Source: Eubacterium barkeri (GTDB lineage: Bacteria; Bacillota; Clostridia; Eubacteriales; Eubacteriaceae). From it: a stretch of 64,000 nt of DNA. The stretch lies in the NCBI RefSeq assembly GCF_900107125.1, contig NZ_FNOU01000011.1, positions 1 to 64,000 of the forward strand, given 5' to 3'. Under the pieces are notes generated by a model. The model was given only the letters and a program-made list of their open reading frames with translations, made no database searches and had not been told where the DNA came from. This document shows positions 1-8,934 of this stretch, one piece after another. The translations under genes were made by a program, and so were the position numbers. Within the stretch, counting starts at the first letter, position 1; the number at the start of each line of letters is the position of its first letter.

Positions 1-145
1 GATTTGGGATATAGCACCCATGCAACGCTTGTCCAAGAGCCAAAGGCGATTGGCAACAAGCGACTGCTGGGGTCCGGGGTGAATCTTTTTTATCCGCTCC
101 CTGACCGCGCGACACCACGTTGTCTACGCCCTGAACCGTGGCCCT
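1..145 (+). repeat. Structured intergenic repeat, copy 1 (5' end cut by window)
   Basis: No convincing protein is encoded here. Bases 67-110 match bases 27606-27649 of the opposite strand with one mismatch, and the match continues more loosely to about 144 (cacgttgtctacgccctg against cactttgtctacgctctg). Bases 1-49 share gatttgg, agcacccatg and gagccaaaggcga, in the same order, with 53113-53167. The sequence folds well: cgcttgt (26-32) can pair with acaagcg, enclosing gccaa/ttggc. This copy therefore links the other two. It ends directly before a hairpin terminator, as copy 2 does. Function is unknown; a non-coding RNA or a small non-autonomous mobile element are both possible. Confidence 0.6.
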
Positions 146-160
146 TCGCCACGGTTTTTT
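134..160 (+). terminator. Rho-independent terminator
   Basis: A 9-bp stem, aaccgtggc / gccacggtt, with a 5-base loop is followed by six T residues. It closes repeat copy 1 and faces the MATE gene, whose stop codon lies in the T tract. On the minus strand there is no T tract after the hairpin, so it mainly stops plus-strand transcription. Confidence 0.75.
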
Positions 161-1535
161 ACGTTAATCCCTTTTGCGCCACCACGCTATGCAGCTTATT
201 ACCTTTAAAGTAATAAATCACGAACACCACCGAGCGGACGGCCCAGTCCAGGATCATGGCCAGCCAGGTTCCCCAGACCCCCAGGCCCATTCCCTGGGCA
301 AAAACATAGCTAAATACAATCCGGGCAAGGACCATGGAGAGGATGGACACCACCATGGGGAAGGCTGCATTGCCCATGGCCCTGAAAGCATTGGGCAGGG
401 TGAAGGAAATGGGCCAAATGAGCATATCCATCATCCCGTGGGTCCACAGAATTCGAGTCGCTGTTTCCGCCGTTTCCGGGGTAAGGTTATACAGTATCAT
501 AATCCCTGGCAGCACTGCCAGAATCAGGATAGTCATCACCCCCATGGACAGATAGGTCAACCCCATGAGCCGCCGAATATAATACTTCGCCTGTGCCCCA
601 TCCCCGGCTCCGGCGCAGCGGCTGACCACGGTAACCATGGCGTAGCCCATGGACATTCCCGGTAAAATCATGAAATTGGCCACTGCCATGGAGACAGCGT
701 TGGCTGCAATGGCAGAGGTCCCAAAGGTTGTAATCAGCCCCAGTACCACCAGCTTGCCAATTTGAAACAGGGAATTCTCCACCCCACTGGGGATACCGAT
801 GCGCAGAATCCGCCGAATCATGCCGCCATTAAATCGGAAATGCCGGATATGGTCGAGATACACCGCCTTATTGGGATGCCGAAGAATGACCAATCCGATA
901 ATGGCGGCCACCACCCGGGAAGCCAGGGTCGGAATGGCGACCCCTGCGGTACCAAAATGCAGCCCGTAAATCAGGAGGGCATTCCCGCACACATTGATGG
1001 CATTCATAACGATGGCAATACGCATGGGCGTGGCGGAATCTCCCTGGGTCCGGTAAATGGCCGCTACCCCACAGTACAGGGCAATCCCCGGAATTGCCGC
1101 TGAGCAAATGAGCAGATAGGTCCGGGCATGGACGTACACATCATCTGAGATCGCACCAAAAACCCCGTGGAGGATAAAGTCCTGACCCAGATACATAAAG
1201 GCCGTGATAGCCAGTGAAAAAACAAATAAAAATCCCATAAGCTGTTCTGCGGCCCGCCGTGCTTCTCCGGCACTGCGGCTGCCCAGATACTGTCCAATCA
1301 CCACTGCGCCACCGGTGGCCAGCGCCGTCAGCACCTGGAGGATGAGGATAAACACATTGTCCACCAACGATACCCCGGAGACGGCGGCCTCCCCCACACT
1401 GGCAATCATAATAGAATCCGCCATCCCCACCAAAACAGTGAGGAACTGCTCCATCATCAAGGGAAGGATCAAGGCGATTAAAGCCTTTCGGGTAAATAAA
1501 AGCTTACTTTTATCCACCGTTATCCGATTAATCAT
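159..1535 (-). CDS. MATE family multidrug/cation efflux transporter
   Basis: Predicted inner-membrane antiporter of the MATE (NorM/DinF-like) family, which exports drugs or metabolites in exchange for Na+ or H+. The 458-residue length fits the usual 440-470. About twelve hydrophobic segments are visible, arranged as two similar halves. The N-terminal part has the typical MATE pattern LxLPLMMEQFLTVLVGMADSIM, and a QYLG motif follows. The ATG start is preceded by aaggaag about 13 bases upstream. It stands alone, not obviously in an operon, so the substrate cannot be inferred from neighbours. Confidence 0.93.
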   Translation of the reverse strand: MINRITVDKSKLLFTRKALIALILPLMMEQFLTVLVGMADSIMIASVGEAAVSGVSLVDNVFILILQVLTALATGGAVVIGQYLGSRSAGEARRAAEQLMGFLFVFSLAITAFMYLGQDFILHGVFGAISDDVYVHARTYLLICSAAIPGIALYCGVAAIYRTQGDSATPMRIAIVMNAINVCGNALLIYGLHFGTAGVAIPTLASRVVAAIIGLVILRHPNKAVYLDHIRHFRFNGGMIRRILRIGIPSGVENSLFQIGKLVVLGLITTFGTSAIAANAVSMAVANFMILPGMSMGYAMVTVVSRCAGAGDGAQAKYYIRRLMGLTYLSMGVMTILILAVLPGIMILYNLTPETAETATRILWTHGMMDMLIWPISFTLPNAFRAMGNAAFPMVVSILSMVLARIVFSYVFAQGMGLGVWGTWLAMILDWAVRSVVFVIYYFKGNKLHSVVAQKGLT

Positions 1536-1620
1536 TAAATTCTGTCACTTCCTTCTTTAAAGTATATTTTTTATTATACCATAGGCCCTCCCCCGGGAAA
1601 GCCAATTGCTCTGGGAATCT

Positions 1621-1664
1621 AAAAAAGCCACCGTGTCGGGGGCTCCAAACACTGTGGCTTTTTT
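1621..1664 (-). terminator. Bidirectional hairpin terminator after the aldolase operon
   Basis: The stem aaaaaagccac / gtggctttttt is flanked by A and T runs on both strands. It lies between the stop of the minus-strand aldolase gene and the start of the MATE gene, so it ends the sugar operon. Confidence 0.85.
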
Positions 1665-1668
1665 ACGC

Positions 1669-2337
1669 TTATCCTTCCATATCTGCCTTGGCCTTTTTCT
1701 GACCATAGGAATTATGGAACTTATCAATCATTTTTTCCATTTCAGCTTCATCCAAAATCACCGGAGTACCGATGGCTCGGGCATAAACATAGACCTTACA
1801 GCATTGTTCGATTTCTTCGACAATATTGAAGGCATTGAGAATATCCTCTCCACCGCCAATCAATCCGTGGTTAGCCATAATGGCCGCATAGCGATCCTTC
1901 ATAGCTTCAAAGGTTACTGTGGCCAGCTCCGGTGTTCCGAAGGAAGCATAATCCCCACAGCGCACATCCAAGCCTGAGAAAGCAACCAGGTAACTGGAAG
2001 CCGGCAATCCTTCACGGATGGTCCCTAACACCGTTGCGTAAGTGGAATGGGTGTGGACTACCGCATCAATGTCATTCCGGTCGGTGTAGAAGATCCGGTG
2101 AAGGCCATGCTCGCTGGAGGGCTTCCGTTTGCCATCCACAATATTCCCTTCAAGGTCCATGACCACCACATCCTCAGGCTCGGTTTCAAAATAATCGATT
2201 CCCGAGGGGCTAATGGCAAACAGTCCCTTTTCCCGATTTAAAATACTGATATTCCCGCCAGTTCCCTTGGTCAAACCGGAGGTAATGAGTTTCTGACAAT
2301 ATTTTACGACGTCCTGACGTTCTTTTTCTAATAACAT
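1669..2337 (-). CDS. Class II aldolase/adducin family, fuculose-phosphate-aldolase-like
   Basis: Zinc-dependent aldolase of the FucA/AraD (class II aldolase/adducin) family, which cleaves a ketose 1- or 5-phosphate to dihydroxyacetone phosphate or a related product plus an aldehyde. At 222 residues it is normal length. The zinc site is intact: E76 in SSEHGLH, H95 and H97 in VVHTHST, and H157 in MANHGL. It is the last gene of a minus-strand operon with a SorC regulator, an FGGY kinase and a 2-hydroxyacid dehydrogenase, so it probably cleaves the sugar phosphate made by that kinase. The exact sugar cannot be read from the sequence. A second family member lies at 8237-8890. Confidence 0.88.
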   Translation of the reverse strand: MLLEKERQDVVKYCQKLITSGLTKGTGGNISILNREKGLFAISPSGIDYFETEPEDVVVMDLEGNIVDGKRKPSSEHGLHRIFYTDRNDIDAVVHTHSTYATVLGTIREGLPASSYLVAFSGLDVRCGDYASFGTPELATVTFEAMKDRYAAIMANHGLIGGGEDILNAFNIVEEIEQCCKVYVYARAIGTPVILDEAEMEKMIDKFHNSYGQKKAKADMEG

Positions 2338-2393
2338 AAAAGTTTCTCCTTCACTTTTTTAAATTTTCCATTCAAAGGCAAATCTGCGGGCAA

Positions 2394-3431
2394 CTACGCA
2401 CGATACTCGTACAACAGCCGTCCGCCATCCACAAAGCGCTGTACATCCTCTACGAATTGACGGGTATGGTTCGTCAGTACCGCATCGGTGGCTCCGGCAA
2501 TATGAGGGGTAATGACCACATTATTGAGTTCCGTAATATAAGGATGGTTACTGGCAATGGGCTCTGAGGCATAAACATCGAAGGCGGCGCCGGCAATGCG
2601 GTTTTCCTTCAGGGCATCCACCAGGGCGTCCTCATCGAGGATGGCGCCCCGGGAGCTATTAATAAAATATGCGGTGGGCTTCATTTTAGCAATCATTTCA
2701 CGACTGATGATTCCCGTGGTTTCCGGGGTAATCTTCATATGACAGGTGATGAAATCGGAACCCGCCATGAGATCTTCCAGCTTTTCCACCTTTTTAATAC
2801 CCACGCCTTCAATATCAATGGGACAGCAAAAGGGATCGTAAATCAGCAGCTCCATCCCGAAAGCACTGGCGATTTTACCGACTCTCCGACCAATACTGCC
2901 GTAACCGACAATCCCAAGGGTACTCCCCTTAAGCTGGGTCCCCTTAAAGACCATATAAGGCGCACCGGGCTTCATATCCCACACCATATCGACCTTTAAT
3001 CCATCCTTGGTTTCCTTCACAAAATTGGGATCCGCAGTGAATTGACCCTCTTTAAGGGCCCGGTAAGCCATGGGAATCCGCCGTGCCACAGATAACATTA
3101 AACCAATGGTCATTTCCGCTGTGGTATCGGAATTACGCCCCGGGGTATAAATCACTGGGATGCCCCGTTCTTTCGCTGCTTCCATATCCACATTAACCGG
3201 GGTTGCCCGGGTCACAGCAATGAGCTTTAAGTTTGGTGCATTTTCAATGACCTTACGGGTGACATCGTCGTAGCTGGTGATGATGATATCCGCATCCCCT
3301 GCTTTTTCGGCAAACTCATCCTCTGGCATTTTGGCCAGGCCAATGGCCCAGCCGTCCTTGACCACTTCACCAATCTCATATAATGGGGTCAGTGCTTCCT
3401 CGTCGTACTCCGCTGTAAAAAAAATCTTCAT
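2394..3431 (-). CDS. D-2-hydroxyacid dehydrogenase (SerA/GhrB-like)
   Basis: NAD(P)-dependent oxidoreductase of the D-isomer-specific 2-hydroxyacid dehydrogenase family. The Rossmann motif GIVGYGSIGRRVG lies near the middle. The catalytic triad is present as Arg in NSSRGAILDE, Glu in ASEPI and His in TPHIAGAT. At 345 residues it is slightly longer than usual, with an insertion (about 140-165, containing WDMKPGAPYM) before the cofactor domain. It follows the FGGY kinase by 3 bases, so the two are co-translated. In this operon it probably reduces or oxidises a glyoxylate-, glycerate- or sugar-acid-type intermediate; this is inference. Confidence 0.87.
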   Translation of the reverse strand: MKIFFTAEYDEEALTPLYEIGEVVKDGWAIGLAKMPEDEFAEKAGDADIIITSYDDVTRKVIENAPNLKLIAVTRATPVNVDMEAAKERGIPVIYTPGRNSDTTAEMTIGLMLSVARRIPMAYRALKEGQFTADPNFVKETKDGLKVDMVWDMKPGAPYMVFKGTQLKGSTLGIVGYGSIGRRVGKIASAFGMELLIYDPFCCPIDIEGVGIKKVEKLEDLMAGSDFITCHMKITPETTGIISREMIAKMKPTAYFINSSRGAILDEDALVDALKENRIAGAAFDVYASEPIASNHPYITELNNVVITPHIAGATDAVLTNHTRQFVEDVQRFVDGGRLLYEYRA

Positions 3432-3434
3432 GTC

Positions 3435-4982
3435 TTAGTCCTCCTGGATTGAAAATTCGCCGTTTTTAATCCGCTTTAACAGGCGTGCCCGTTCATGCCA
3501 CAAATCGGCATTGGCCACGCGAATCGCCTTGTAAAGCGCGTATATCTCTTGGTAAATCGCCGTGTTTTCTAAATTGGGGAAATACACCTGGGTCGCCCGG
3601 CAGCATTGTCTGGCGGCATCAATATAATTCTTGTATTCGCCTGCCGCAACCCCCATCATCATGGCTGCTCCCTTGGCACCAAGCTCCGCCCCATCAGAGA
3701 TAACCACCTGCATTCCCAACACATCGGCAATCATCTGCGCCCAAATGGCACTCTTGGCACCACCCCCGGCCAGATAAACCTTGGCGTTGGCATCCACCGC
3801 CACATCAGCCAGACAGTCTTTAATGGAGAGGGTAATGCCCTCATACACCGCATGGGTCAGCTCTGCCCGACCGGTTTTAGCGCTAATGCCGAAGAAATTA
3901 GCCTTGGCATCGGGATTGTAGAATGGAGCCCGTTCCCCTGCCGCACTGATGTAGGGATGGTAAATCACTCCGCCGCTGCCAGCGGGCACATCGGCAATCA
4001 TAATGTCAATTTTAGAGAAATCCTTGGTCATGGCGATTTCTTCCAACACCCAGTCCAGATTGGGGGTCCCGTTCATGGTTGGCATAAGATTCATAAACAA
4101 ATCTCCCACTGCGTGCTTTTCATAGCGGGTGCCTTCTTTGCCAAATTCACAACGTTCCCGTTTAATAAAGCTTTCATTGGCACAGGTCGTTCCAAGAATG
4201 ACGCAAACATCGTTTTCCCCAACAGCGCCAATCCCCACTGCACTGGCCACCACATCGATGGCTCCGGTGATAACCGGTGTCCCAGGTGTCAGTCCCAGGA
4301 ATTCTGCCATGTCAGCGGTCACACCGCCAGCAATGGTATCGGAGGTACTAATTTCCGGAATATAGGAAATATATTCTCCCAATCCCAGGGTTTCCAACAA
4401 ATCTTCTGCAACGACACCTTTATCGGAATCCATCAAAGAAGTTCCGGTATCACTTAAATCGCCTCCCAGGAGACCCGTAAGTTTATACCGCACCCAGTCC
4501 TTACAGAAGAGCATATGGCTGGCTTGATCCAAGACTTCTTTTCGATTGTTTTTCATCCAGGATAACAGCATCAGCTGAGTGCCGGTTAGTGCTGGTGTTC
4601 CCGTAATCCGATGAATGAGCGCCCCTAACTGGGGGTCATCTTCAGTCACAACCCTGACTTCCTCTGTCGCCCGGCCATCACACCATAGAATTGCATCCTG
4701 GACCGGCTGACCGTCCCCATCAATGAGCCAGATTCCTTCCCCCTGGGCTGTTACGCCAATACCAAGGATTTCCTCTGCCTTTGCCGGGCCGCTGGCTACC
4801 AGATTTTTGATGCACAGGGCAACCTTATCCCACAGCAGATTCATGTTCTGCTCGACTTCAACATCCCCAATGTAGATTGGCTCGTTTTCCAGGCTTTCCA
4901 CCGCCAGTTCTTTCCCTGCCGTATCAAACAGCACTGCCTTGACGTTGGACGTCCCGGCATCAATTCCAATGATATACTTCAT
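3435..4982 (-). CDS. FGGY family carbohydrate kinase (xylulokinase-like)
   Basis: ATP-dependent sugar kinase of the FGGY family. The N-terminal phosphate-binding signature IGIDAGTSNVKAVLFD and the C-terminal adenosine motif VYLAGGGAKSAIWAQMIAD are clear, and the 515-residue length is typical. The protein resembles xylulose and L-xylulose/3-keto-gulonate kinases, but the substrate is not certain. It is the first enzyme gene of the operon, 57 bases after the SorC regulator, and it probably phosphorylates a ketose that the downstream class II aldolase cleaves. No transporter for the sugar is present nearby. Confidence 0.9.
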   Translation of the reverse strand: MKYIIGIDAGTSNVKAVLFDTAGKELAVESLENEPIYIGDVEVEQNMNLLWDKVALCIKNLVASGPAKAEEILGIGVTAQGEGIWLIDGDGQPVQDAILWCDGRATEEVRVVTEDDPQLGALIHRITGTPALTGTQLMLLSWMKNNRKEVLDQASHMLFCKDWVRYKLTGLLGGDLSDTGTSLMDSDKGVVAEDLLETLGLGEYISYIPEISTSDTIAGGVTADMAEFLGLTPGTPVITGAIDVVASAVGIGAVGENDVCVILGTTCANESFIKRERCEFGKEGTRYEKHAVGDLFMNLMPTMNGTPNLDWVLEEIAMTKDFSKIDIMIADVPAGSGGVIYHPYISAAGERAPFYNPDAKANFFGISAKTGRAELTHAVYEGITLSIKDCLADVAVDANAKVYLAGGGAKSAIWAQMIADVLGMQVVISDGAELGAKGAAMMMGVAAGEYKNYIDAARQCCRATQVYFPNLENTAIYQEIYALYKAIRVANADLWHERARLLKRIKNGEFSIQED

Positions 4983-5039
4983 CAGACCCTCCTCCTGAGT
5001 GTAGAATACCAGCTCCCCCCAAGGGTCTGATATTCCCGT

Positions 5040-6014
5040 TTAATTTATATCATCCACTACAGTGGAATCCATCGAATTTTGTGATAATGCGCTCACAATG
5101 GCGCTCGCTGTACAATCGTCCAAAATCAGGGTGTCAATGGCCCCGGAATTGAGACAGGCCATTATCGCCTCTACCTTGTCCAGCCCTCCCGCAATGGCGG
5201 TGACATTCGGAATGGATTTAATTAAATCCATATTCGCACTGACAAAACGTTTCCGGGCCGTACACCCCGTGTAGCTCCCATCCTGTCGAATGGGATTAAT
5301 ACACAAGTCTCCCACAAACCCCTCACCTCGGATTCTGTCAATATCCTCACTCCGCATAATGCCCCGGCTGTACATTGTGGCATTGTGGCTGAGCTGCCCG
5401 ATTCCAAAGAGTGCCATATCACACTGGCGCATGATTTCAAAGGTATGTCGAATCGTCCGCTCCTCCATCAGGAGCTTCTTTGTTTCTTCTTTTTCCAGCA
5501 TGGCTGGAGCGTAGAGCATGTAGGATACACAATCCAGCTTATCCGCCAAAATTCTGGCAATTTCATCGGACTTAACCATATCCACATCAATATTCTGAGC
5601 ACCCACCATCTGAACCACTCGACAATCTCCGCGATTCATATAGGATAGCCGGGAGATGGTCCCTGCCAGGGTTTCCCCCCAGGACACCCCAATGGTCATC
5701 CCCTGGCCGATTTCTTCCTCTAAATAGCGGGCTGCCCGTTCAGCCAGAGCCGGTCGGAAATCTTCTTCACCATAGGTTTTGGCGATGATGACGCGCCGGA
5801 GGCCATAATGCTCCTCAATGGCCGCTTCTTCCTTTACCTTCCCACCATTAAAGCCATTGACTGTAATGGTCACAATCCCCAAATCCAACAGGGAATTGAT
5901 AATCCGGTTAACCCGCTGCCGAGTTGTTCCCAGACGCTTTGCGATTTCATCCTGGGTGAGGCCCAGGGTGTAATACCAATGTGCAATTTTAATATACAAG
6001 CTGCGATCTTCCAT
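5040..6014 (-). CDS. SorC/DeoR-type sugar-responsive transcriptional regulator
   Basis: Transcription factor with an N-terminal helix-turn-helix (YYTLGLTQDEIAKRLG, then TTRQRVNRIINSLL) and a C-terminal SorC sugar-phosphate-binding domain (about residues 65-320; GVSWGETLAG and the GIGQLSHNA stretch are typical). I chose the ATG at 6014 because a perfect GGAGG lies six bases upstream. A longer frame from a TTG at 6029 would place that site inside the gene. It is the first gene of the sugar operon and probably controls it and itself in response to a phosphorylated sugar. Confidence 0.9.
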   Translation of the reverse strand: MEDRSLYIKIAHWYYTLGLTQDEIAKRLGTTRQRVNRIINSLLDLGIVTITVNGFNGGKVKEEAAIEEHYGLRRVIIAKTYGEEDFRPALAERAARYLEEEIGQGMTIGVSWGETLAGTISRLSYMNRGDCRVVQMVGAQNIDVDMVKSDEIARILADKLDCVSYMLYAPAMLEKEETKKLLMEERTIRHTFEIMRQCDMALFGIGQLSHNATMYSRGIMRSEDIDRIRGEGFVGDLCINPIRQDGSYTGCTARKRFVSANMDLIKSIPNVTAIAGGLDKVEAIMACLNSGAIDTLILDDCTASAIVSALSQNSMDSTVVDDIN

Positions 6015-6042
6015 AAAAACCTCCGTCAATCGTTATATTACC

Positions 6043-6071
6043 ATTATGACATATGGTTTTTATCTCAACAA
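6043..6071 (-). promoter_or_regulatory. Sigma-A promoter of the SorC sugar operon
   Basis: On the minus strand TTGTTG (6071-6066) and CATAAT (6048-6043) are separated by 17 bases, about 30 bases before the SorC start. A second tataat-like box occurs near 6120. The surrounding AT-rich 200 bases show no gene. Confidence 0.5.
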
Positions 6072-6256
6072 CCGTAATACATTTGTATTTTTAAATTACT
6101 TTTGTATCGCATGGTCATTATACGACAGAATCGTTACATATGTCAAGAGCAAAAACATTTTTCTTCTCTTTCCTGCCCTAAGATTCCTAAAACTCGTCAT
6201 TCACGCCTTACCCCCCCAGTTCAAATTTCCGGCTGCATCACCCATCCATCCCATTT

Positions 6257-6301
6257 AAAAAGGATCTGGACATCGACTTTATCGATGCTCAGATCCTTTT
6301 T
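6257..6301 (-). terminator. Bidirectional terminator after glgB
   Basis: A long stem (aaaaaggatctg pairing with cagatccttttt, extended by gacatcga / tcgatgctc) has A and T runs at its ends. It directly follows the minus-strand branching-enzyme gene. Confidence 0.85.
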
Positions 6302-6308
6302 GCTCGCC

Positions 6309-8132
6309 TTATTCTCTTTCTTTTTTCTTTTCTGGCAAATCCAGGAGCATGCCGCTAAAGGCTGGCAAATCCAGGCTGAGGGTAAAGGTGCCATCCTTGT
6401 CCTGCTTGTAGTGAAGCCCCCTTTGCCTCTCAGGTGATCCTCCGCCATAGATGGCTTCCTCTGTTCTGAATAAAATTTTCGGACGGCCGCCCGTCAATCC
6501 CCCCAGGGTATAGTCCGACTGGGCTTCCTCTCCAAAATTAAAGAGGGCCAGCAGGGCTTTCCCGCCGCCCCGGCGGATAAAGGCATAGGTACAGGTCCCG
6601 TCCGCCTCACAATCCAGCCATTCAAAGCCCTGGCGATGGTAATCCTGGGCGCTGAGGGCTGGATGCTCCAGATAGAGTTTGTTTAAATCCACCATAAAAT
6701 GGTAAAACCCATCGTGAAGGGGGTATTTTCGCAGGTCCCAATCCTGCTCCCGCTTTTCATCCCATTCCCTAAACTGGCCGATTTCGTTCCCCATGAAATT
6801 CAGCTTTTTCCCGGGATGGGCCATCATATAGAGATATAGGGCCCGGGCCTGGGGGAATTTCATGGCATAATCGCCATACATCTTGTTAATAATCGTCGCC
6901 TTGCCGTGGACCACCTCGTCATGGGAGAGGGGGAGGAGATAGTGTTCATTATAAAAATAGGCCATGGAAAAGGTCAGCTTATGGTAATGGTCGATCCGCT
7001 CTTTCGGGGTCTTTTTAAAATAATCCAGGGTGTCATTCATCCAGCCCATGTCCCACTTATAGTCAAAGCCCAATCCCCCCTGGTTCACCGGGGTGGTTAC
7101 CTGGCCATAGCTCGTGGAATCCTCGGCAATGAGCATGCAATCGGGAAAGAATGTCTTTAAGTCGCTGTTCATGGTTTTAAGGAATTCCACCCCATTGGCA
7201 TTGACCCCCCGGGCTTCATCCCCCTGCCAATAAATAATGCGGCTAATGGCATCCATCCGCAAACCATCAACGTGATAGATGCGCAGCCAATAGTCTGCCG
7301 CAGACTCCAGGAAGCTTTGAACCTCTCCCCGGGAATGCATAAAGTTACAGCTTCCCCATTCGCTGACCCCCACAGCCTCGTGGGGGTATTCATACAGGGC
7401 GGTGCCATCGTAGTGGGCCAAGCCATAAGCATCCACGGCAAAGTGGATGGGGACAAAGTCCAGAATAACACCAATGCCATTTTGATGCAGCGTGTCCACC
7501 AGAGCCATCAGCTGGGTGGCGGTGCCGTAGCGGGAGGTTGGGCTGTAAAACCCCGTGTTCTGATAGCCCCAGGATTCATCACAGGGGTGCTCGGATAAGG
7601 GCATGAATTCCACGTAGTTATACCCCGATGCCTTGAGATAAGCTACCAGGGGTTCTGCCAGAGCATCGTAGGTGTACCAGCCATTTTCATCCTCGGCATT
7701 CCTCCGCCAGGAGCCCAGGTGCAGCTCGTAGATATTAACGGGCTCAACCAGCCCCGTCCCCCGGGCCGCCATCCAGTCCCCGTCCCCAAAGGTGTATTCC
7801 TCCAGATTCCGGATGATGGAGGCGTTCGCCGGGCGCAGCTCCATGCCGGTGCCGTAGGGATCGGCGTGGTCGATAATACTGCCGTCGGCCCCGGTGATTT
7901 TATATTTGTACATCATCCCCACTTCTGCCTCGGGGACAATGACCTCCCAGAAATTACCATCGTGGACCTTCTCCATGGGGATGGGGTCCCACCCGCTAAA
8001 TTCCCCAATGAGGCTAACATTCCTCGCCATGGGCGCAAAGGTTCTAAAAACGTGGCCCGCCCCAGTGGGATGAACGCCGAGATAAGTATACGCATCAAAG
8101 CATTTTCCAGTATAGAAATTAAAAAAATCCAT
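6309..8132 (-). CDS. glgB: 1,4-alpha-glucan branching enzyme (GH13)
   Basis: Glycogen branching enzyme that cuts alpha-1,4-glucan chains and rejoins them as alpha-1,6 branches in the cytoplasm. A CBM48-like N-terminal domain (about 15-105) precedes a GH13 barrel. The catalytic residues are visible: nucleophile D294 in VDGLRMDAIS, acid/base E337 in LIAEDST, and H404-D405 in LSHDEVVHGK. At 607 residues it is near the usual 630-730 and has no long N-terminal extension. No other glycogen gene lies in the window, so it appears as a single-gene unit with its own terminator. The C-terminus ends in a short charged tail (PEKKKERE). Confidence 0.93.
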   Translation of the reverse strand: MDFFNFYTGKCFDAYTYLGVHPTGAGHVFRTFAPMARNVSLIGEFSGWDPIPMEKVHDGNFWEVIVPEAEVGMMYKYKITGADGSIIDHADPYGTGMELRPANASIIRNLEEYTFGDGDWMAARGTGLVEPVNIYELHLGSWRRNAEDENGWYTYDALAEPLVAYLKASGYNYVEFMPLSEHPCDESWGYQNTGFYSPTSRYGTATQLMALVDTLHQNGIGVILDFVPIHFAVDAYGLAHYDGTALYEYPHEAVGVSEWGSCNFMHSRGEVQSFLESAADYWLRIYHVDGLRMDAISRIIYWQGDEARGVNANGVEFLKTMNSDLKTFFPDCMLIAEDSTSYGQVTTPVNQGGLGFDYKWDMGWMNDTLDYFKKTPKERIDHYHKLTFSMAYFYNEHYLLPLSHDEVVHGKATIINKMYGDYAMKFPQARALYLYMMAHPGKKLNFMGNEIGQFREWDEKREQDWDLRKYPLHDGFYHFMVDLNKLYLEHPALSAQDYHRQGFEWLDCEADGTCTYAFIRRGGGKALLALFNFGEEAQSDYTLGGLTGGRPKILFRTEEAIYGGGSPERQRGLHYKQDKDGTFTLSLDLPAFSGMLLDLPEKKKERE

Positions 8133-8236
8133 GGTGACTTCCCCATTTCTCTAAGGTTGTGTGTTAACCCTATTATATAATGGGAAAGTCGCCATGGCTA
8201 TGGACAATTCAATTCTTTTGGTTACTTCATGCCAAG

Positions 8237-8890
8237 CTACTGCTCTTTTCCATAGCTGTAAAGAAAGCGATGGCGCTCTGATTCAACGTATTTCTCGGGA
8301 ATGGTGGTCATTTCCACCCCGCCACAGAGGGCCAGATAACATTTTGCCGCCTTCTCTGTGACCTGACTGCACAACAGTGCTTCTTTTAAATCCCGTCCCA
8401 CGCACACCGGGGCATGATTTCGAATGAGTACGGCATTCTTATTGCCAAGAGCTGCCACTGTCACCTCACCCAATCGCACATGCTGTTCGGCATTGACGTA
8501 TTCATCGGTGATGGGGATTTCACCACCAATCATCTGGCTCATTTCTTCAAAAATAACGGGGATGCCGTGGGGTGCTGCACACATTGCCGAGGCATAAACC
8601 GGATGGCAATGAACAACCGCCCCCACATCCGGGCGATGAACGTAGATCAGACGGTGGACATGCATTTCAGAGGTCGGATTATTGTGACCTTCCAGCTTTG
8701 TACCCTCAAGATCCACAACGACCATATCCTCTGGCTTCAGGTCGGAATAATCAATACGACTCGGTGTCACCATGATATTCCCGTCGGGCAAGCGCATGCT
8801 GACATTGCCCCAGGTCCCGATAACCATTCCTGCCTTTTCAAGCCACAGACAGGCTTCAATAATTGCATGACGTCTTTCTAAATATTCCAC
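8237..8890 (-). CDS. Class II aldolase/adducin family protein
   Basis: A second zinc aldolase of the FucA/AraD type, 217 residues. The zinc ligands are visible: Glu in NPTSEMHVH, two His in VVHCHPVYA, and His in IRNHAPVCVG. The early glycine-rich stretch GTWGNVSMR matches the family. It follows a glutamine-amidotransferase-like hydrolase by 44 bases on the same strand and is probably co-transcribed with it, an unusual pairing that does not suggest a known pathway. It is clearly diverged from the aldolase at 1669-2337, so the two probably act on different sugar phosphates or related aldehydes. Confidence 0.87.
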   Translation of the reverse strand: MEYLERRHAIIEACLWLEKAGMVIGTWGNVSMRLPDGNIMVTPSRIDYSDLKPEDMVVVDLEGTKLEGHNNPTSEMHVHRLIYVHRPDVGAVVHCHPVYASAMCAAPHGIPVIFEEMSQMIGGEIPITDEYVNAEQHVRLGEVTVAALGNKNAVLIRNHAPVCVGRDLKEALLCSQVTEKAAKCYLALCGGVEMTTIPEKYVESERHRFLYSYGKEQ

Positions 8891-8934
8891 AGGTTATTTA
8901 TCCTCCGCTGTTTCTGCGATACTGCCATTCATTT

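Noticed and set aside
4-213. Open frame across the window's first 200 bases
   Set aside because: It crosses repeat copy 1 and a terminator hairpin; the same peptide-like sequence recurs only because the DNA repeat does.
3606-4457. Plus-strand frame of 283 codons opposite the FGGY kinase
   Set aside because: Antisense shadow of a well-supported kinase; composition (His/Gly/Asn rich) is not protein-like.
5040-6029. Longer SorC start at a TTG (6029)
   Set aside because: It would place the perfect GGAGG inside the coding region; the ATG at 6014 is ideally spaced from it.
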